NCBI RefSeq assembly: GCF_964355755.1 | Contig: NC_092678.1 | Coordinates: 21,804,365 to 21,866,364 of the forward strand | DNA: 62,000 bases | Direction of reading: 5' to 3' | Origin: Antedon mediterranea | Lineage: Eukaryota > Echinodermata > Crinoidea > Comatulida > Antedonidae | Part shown: positions 55,101-58,100 of the stretch, in pieces | Layout: the number at the start of each line of letters is the position of its first letter | Numbering within the stretch: position 1 is the stretch's first letter | Program-made: the position numbers and the translations under genes | The notes under the pieces: generated by a model | Databases searched by the model: none | Seen by the model: the letters and a program-made list of their open reading frames with translations, nothing else | Told to the model about the DNA's origin: nothing

Positions 55101-58100
55101 ATGTATATTTTATATGATGAATGAATTACAAAATACCGCAGATATGCTATCATAGATTTCTATTTGTTAAATCATCAATATTCTCCGTGGTTTAATGTAA
55201 CTGAGTGGTCACCAGTTCAAATCCTATCAGATCTATAATTGACATGGAATTACATTAGATAAAAGTGACCACATGATTGTATTTCATAAATTTTTATTTA
55301 CCCCTTTTAAAACATCATCCATATTTTCTCGATCTTCAAGAAATAGTGAAACTTTCCAACATGTGTTACAATTTACTGCGTTCACCTACAGAAAGAAAAT
55401 AAATGATTGAGAAAATTTAGAAAGATGATAAAATCAGCAATATTCAACAAATTGCCTCAAGTGAGATTCAAACTCTGACTCTTCTGCTTGATATTAGGCA
55501 CTTAACCATTATACCGCTATATGTATTATTGGCAAAACAACTTAATAATATGTTTTGCTCTCACCAAAATAACATTCAGTGTCAGAATCATTTGATAAAC
55601 AACTGTTTTATTGGTAAACGCAGCATTTTAATGATAGACGATTTCCTGCGGCTTCTAAACAAATTGATTTATTACACTAATTAAATGTTAAGACGTGTAA
55701 ATAGCTAGTATGTTTTAAAGTTGTACAAATTAAGGAATCTTACTGAAAATGTTATCATAATTTATGTTTACAGTAAATTTATTATTTAATATATGTGCCA
55801 GTAAAATTATAACAAATAAGATTTGTGTTGGGGCTTGTCTTAAATTGTTGAAAACAGATTTTATTATTATTGTTTTGGAATTATTTTAAATTTTAAAAGG
55901 ATTCCAATGGTTAAGGTAATAAGCTTTTTTGCCTATCCTGGAAAATATTTTACAAATGTTATTATTTGGAATGTCAGTAATTTCTGTTTATCATTTTAAT
56001 TTTTTATACAGTCAATTTTCCTAATAAATTCAAATCCAATCAGATATTGTCTAGATGTAAAACTTGATGCCCTGTATTGAGCCAATATTGAGCACTGGCC
56101 CGTAGCAGCTTTTACTAACTAAGGTATGGCTAGTTTTACAGTACAGCACATCAAGTCATACTTTTTGCAGTACATCTAATGTATTATTATTGCTGTACGT
56201 AGTTGAAATAAGGCCAAATCCACTTATTTATTAACTTCAATTTAATCCATTATGACTTTTTAATTTAGAAATGACTTATTGCTAGTTAATATAATACAAA
56301 AGCAGTTTATTGCATCTCATAAAAACAATACTACTGTATTTTGAATTATCTTGGGGTTCATTAAAACATTATTTATATATTTAATTATTTTAATCTGTGT
56401 AACATAGTACTATTAATGATCCAAGATTTAATTTGATTTCAGTTTCTTGAGAAACAAACGGCCAAATAATGTTTAATTCATTTCCAATTGAGAGTGTGCA
56501 ATGCTCCAACGTAATTAAAACTTGGATGACTGTATAGACAGAACCTGGGGTTATTGAGCAATATTAATATTGAACACATGTTATGGGCTTCTAGAGAGGC
56601 TAGGTGACCATAGGTTAAGTCTCAATATGTCAACATCTACAAAAGAATGAATGTTAACCGGGTTAAAGTAGTGTGAGCATGTTCCTTATTTTATACAGCT
56701 ACTGGGGTTCCCAAGAGATGTGGACCAGGTGATGTCTGAACATTTTATAATTGATTTAATTTTAAAAACATAAGCCAAACTGGGATTTAAGTAACTAACT
56801 GTATTATACAGTAACTGAAGTTCCAAAAGAAACATGTTGATTTTAAGTCTTAAGTTTGTTTTAATAACAAAGTGATATTGTAGTTACAATATTGTAATAA
56901 TTATTTGAAATGCCTAAACATTATTCAAAAACTGAATTTTGTGCAATAAACATTTCATAGTGTACCAATATTATCTATTATTATTATTATATTATCACCT
57001 TGGTTTCGATAGAGACCTAGTTTATCTAGTAGATATTTTAAGGTACTGTATGGAATTCAACAAGAAAACAGTTTCTCCATCAACTATATACTAGCACAAT
57101 ATTTAATGTTCTGGTTAAAACTGGTTGAAACTAGTTAAAACTGGTTGGTACTGTATATCGTCAATCTGTCACTCATCATTGAAAACTTTAAGGAGTGTGC
57201 TTACCTCTTTACATCCAGGGTTGTCTACGAGCTCTTGATTGCTGGCATGGAGAGGTTGACCAGCATTTACTGGATTTAGGATTACCTTGTCACCGACAAC
57301 CACCTAAAAATAAAGCAATCACACAAAATATGGAATGTTATGAAACACCTGTGGTTTCAACATATCATACCTTCTGGAACAATGTATAGTTTGTGGTCAT
57401 TTTTGTACCATTAAAGAGCATTTTAAGAGAGAAGAGTGCCATCTTAGGGATATTTCAGCAAGAGTGTCGTTTTAGGGATCTTTTATTCAAGGACAGACGG
57501 CCATCAAGCCCAAAGCCAGGGTCGAACCCCACCTTTCCAGTGCCCTTTTCAAACTCAGACCAGGATCAGCGAAAGTGATAGCAAAAAGGCCTACACTCAT
57601 GGCCATTTTCAATCCTTTAACCATCCAGCAGACAAATTACTTTCATCTACTACTAGACTAGGCCTAAATTTAATTTTCCGTAATAAATCTGGCTTACCCA
57701 TACCTATTTTATTGCAACTTACATTGTCGCCTAATGACCTTAGTTTGTAAAAAGGTTGAATATAAAACCAAGAGCCTTCGTTTCCAGAAGGGTCAAGGGT
57801 CACTCTCATAGCATTTTTCTCAAGCAAAGCTGGTAACCTCTTGTTTACTGTCATATACTTGTTGCTCTTCAAATGAAGAAGCTATAAAAAAAGGAGGAAA
57901 TGGTTGTAATGGTTATTTTTACTGTATTAAGCTGTGACAAAAAAATGTGATATGCCCATATATGGACATGATGATGTCATATCACTACCATATTTAAGCG
58001 TAGCACTACCGTATATGGGCATATCAAACTTTTTTGACACATAAAGTTTGATAGTGTAGACAAGGCTTTAAGCTCTGTCTACACCATCAAACTTTATGTA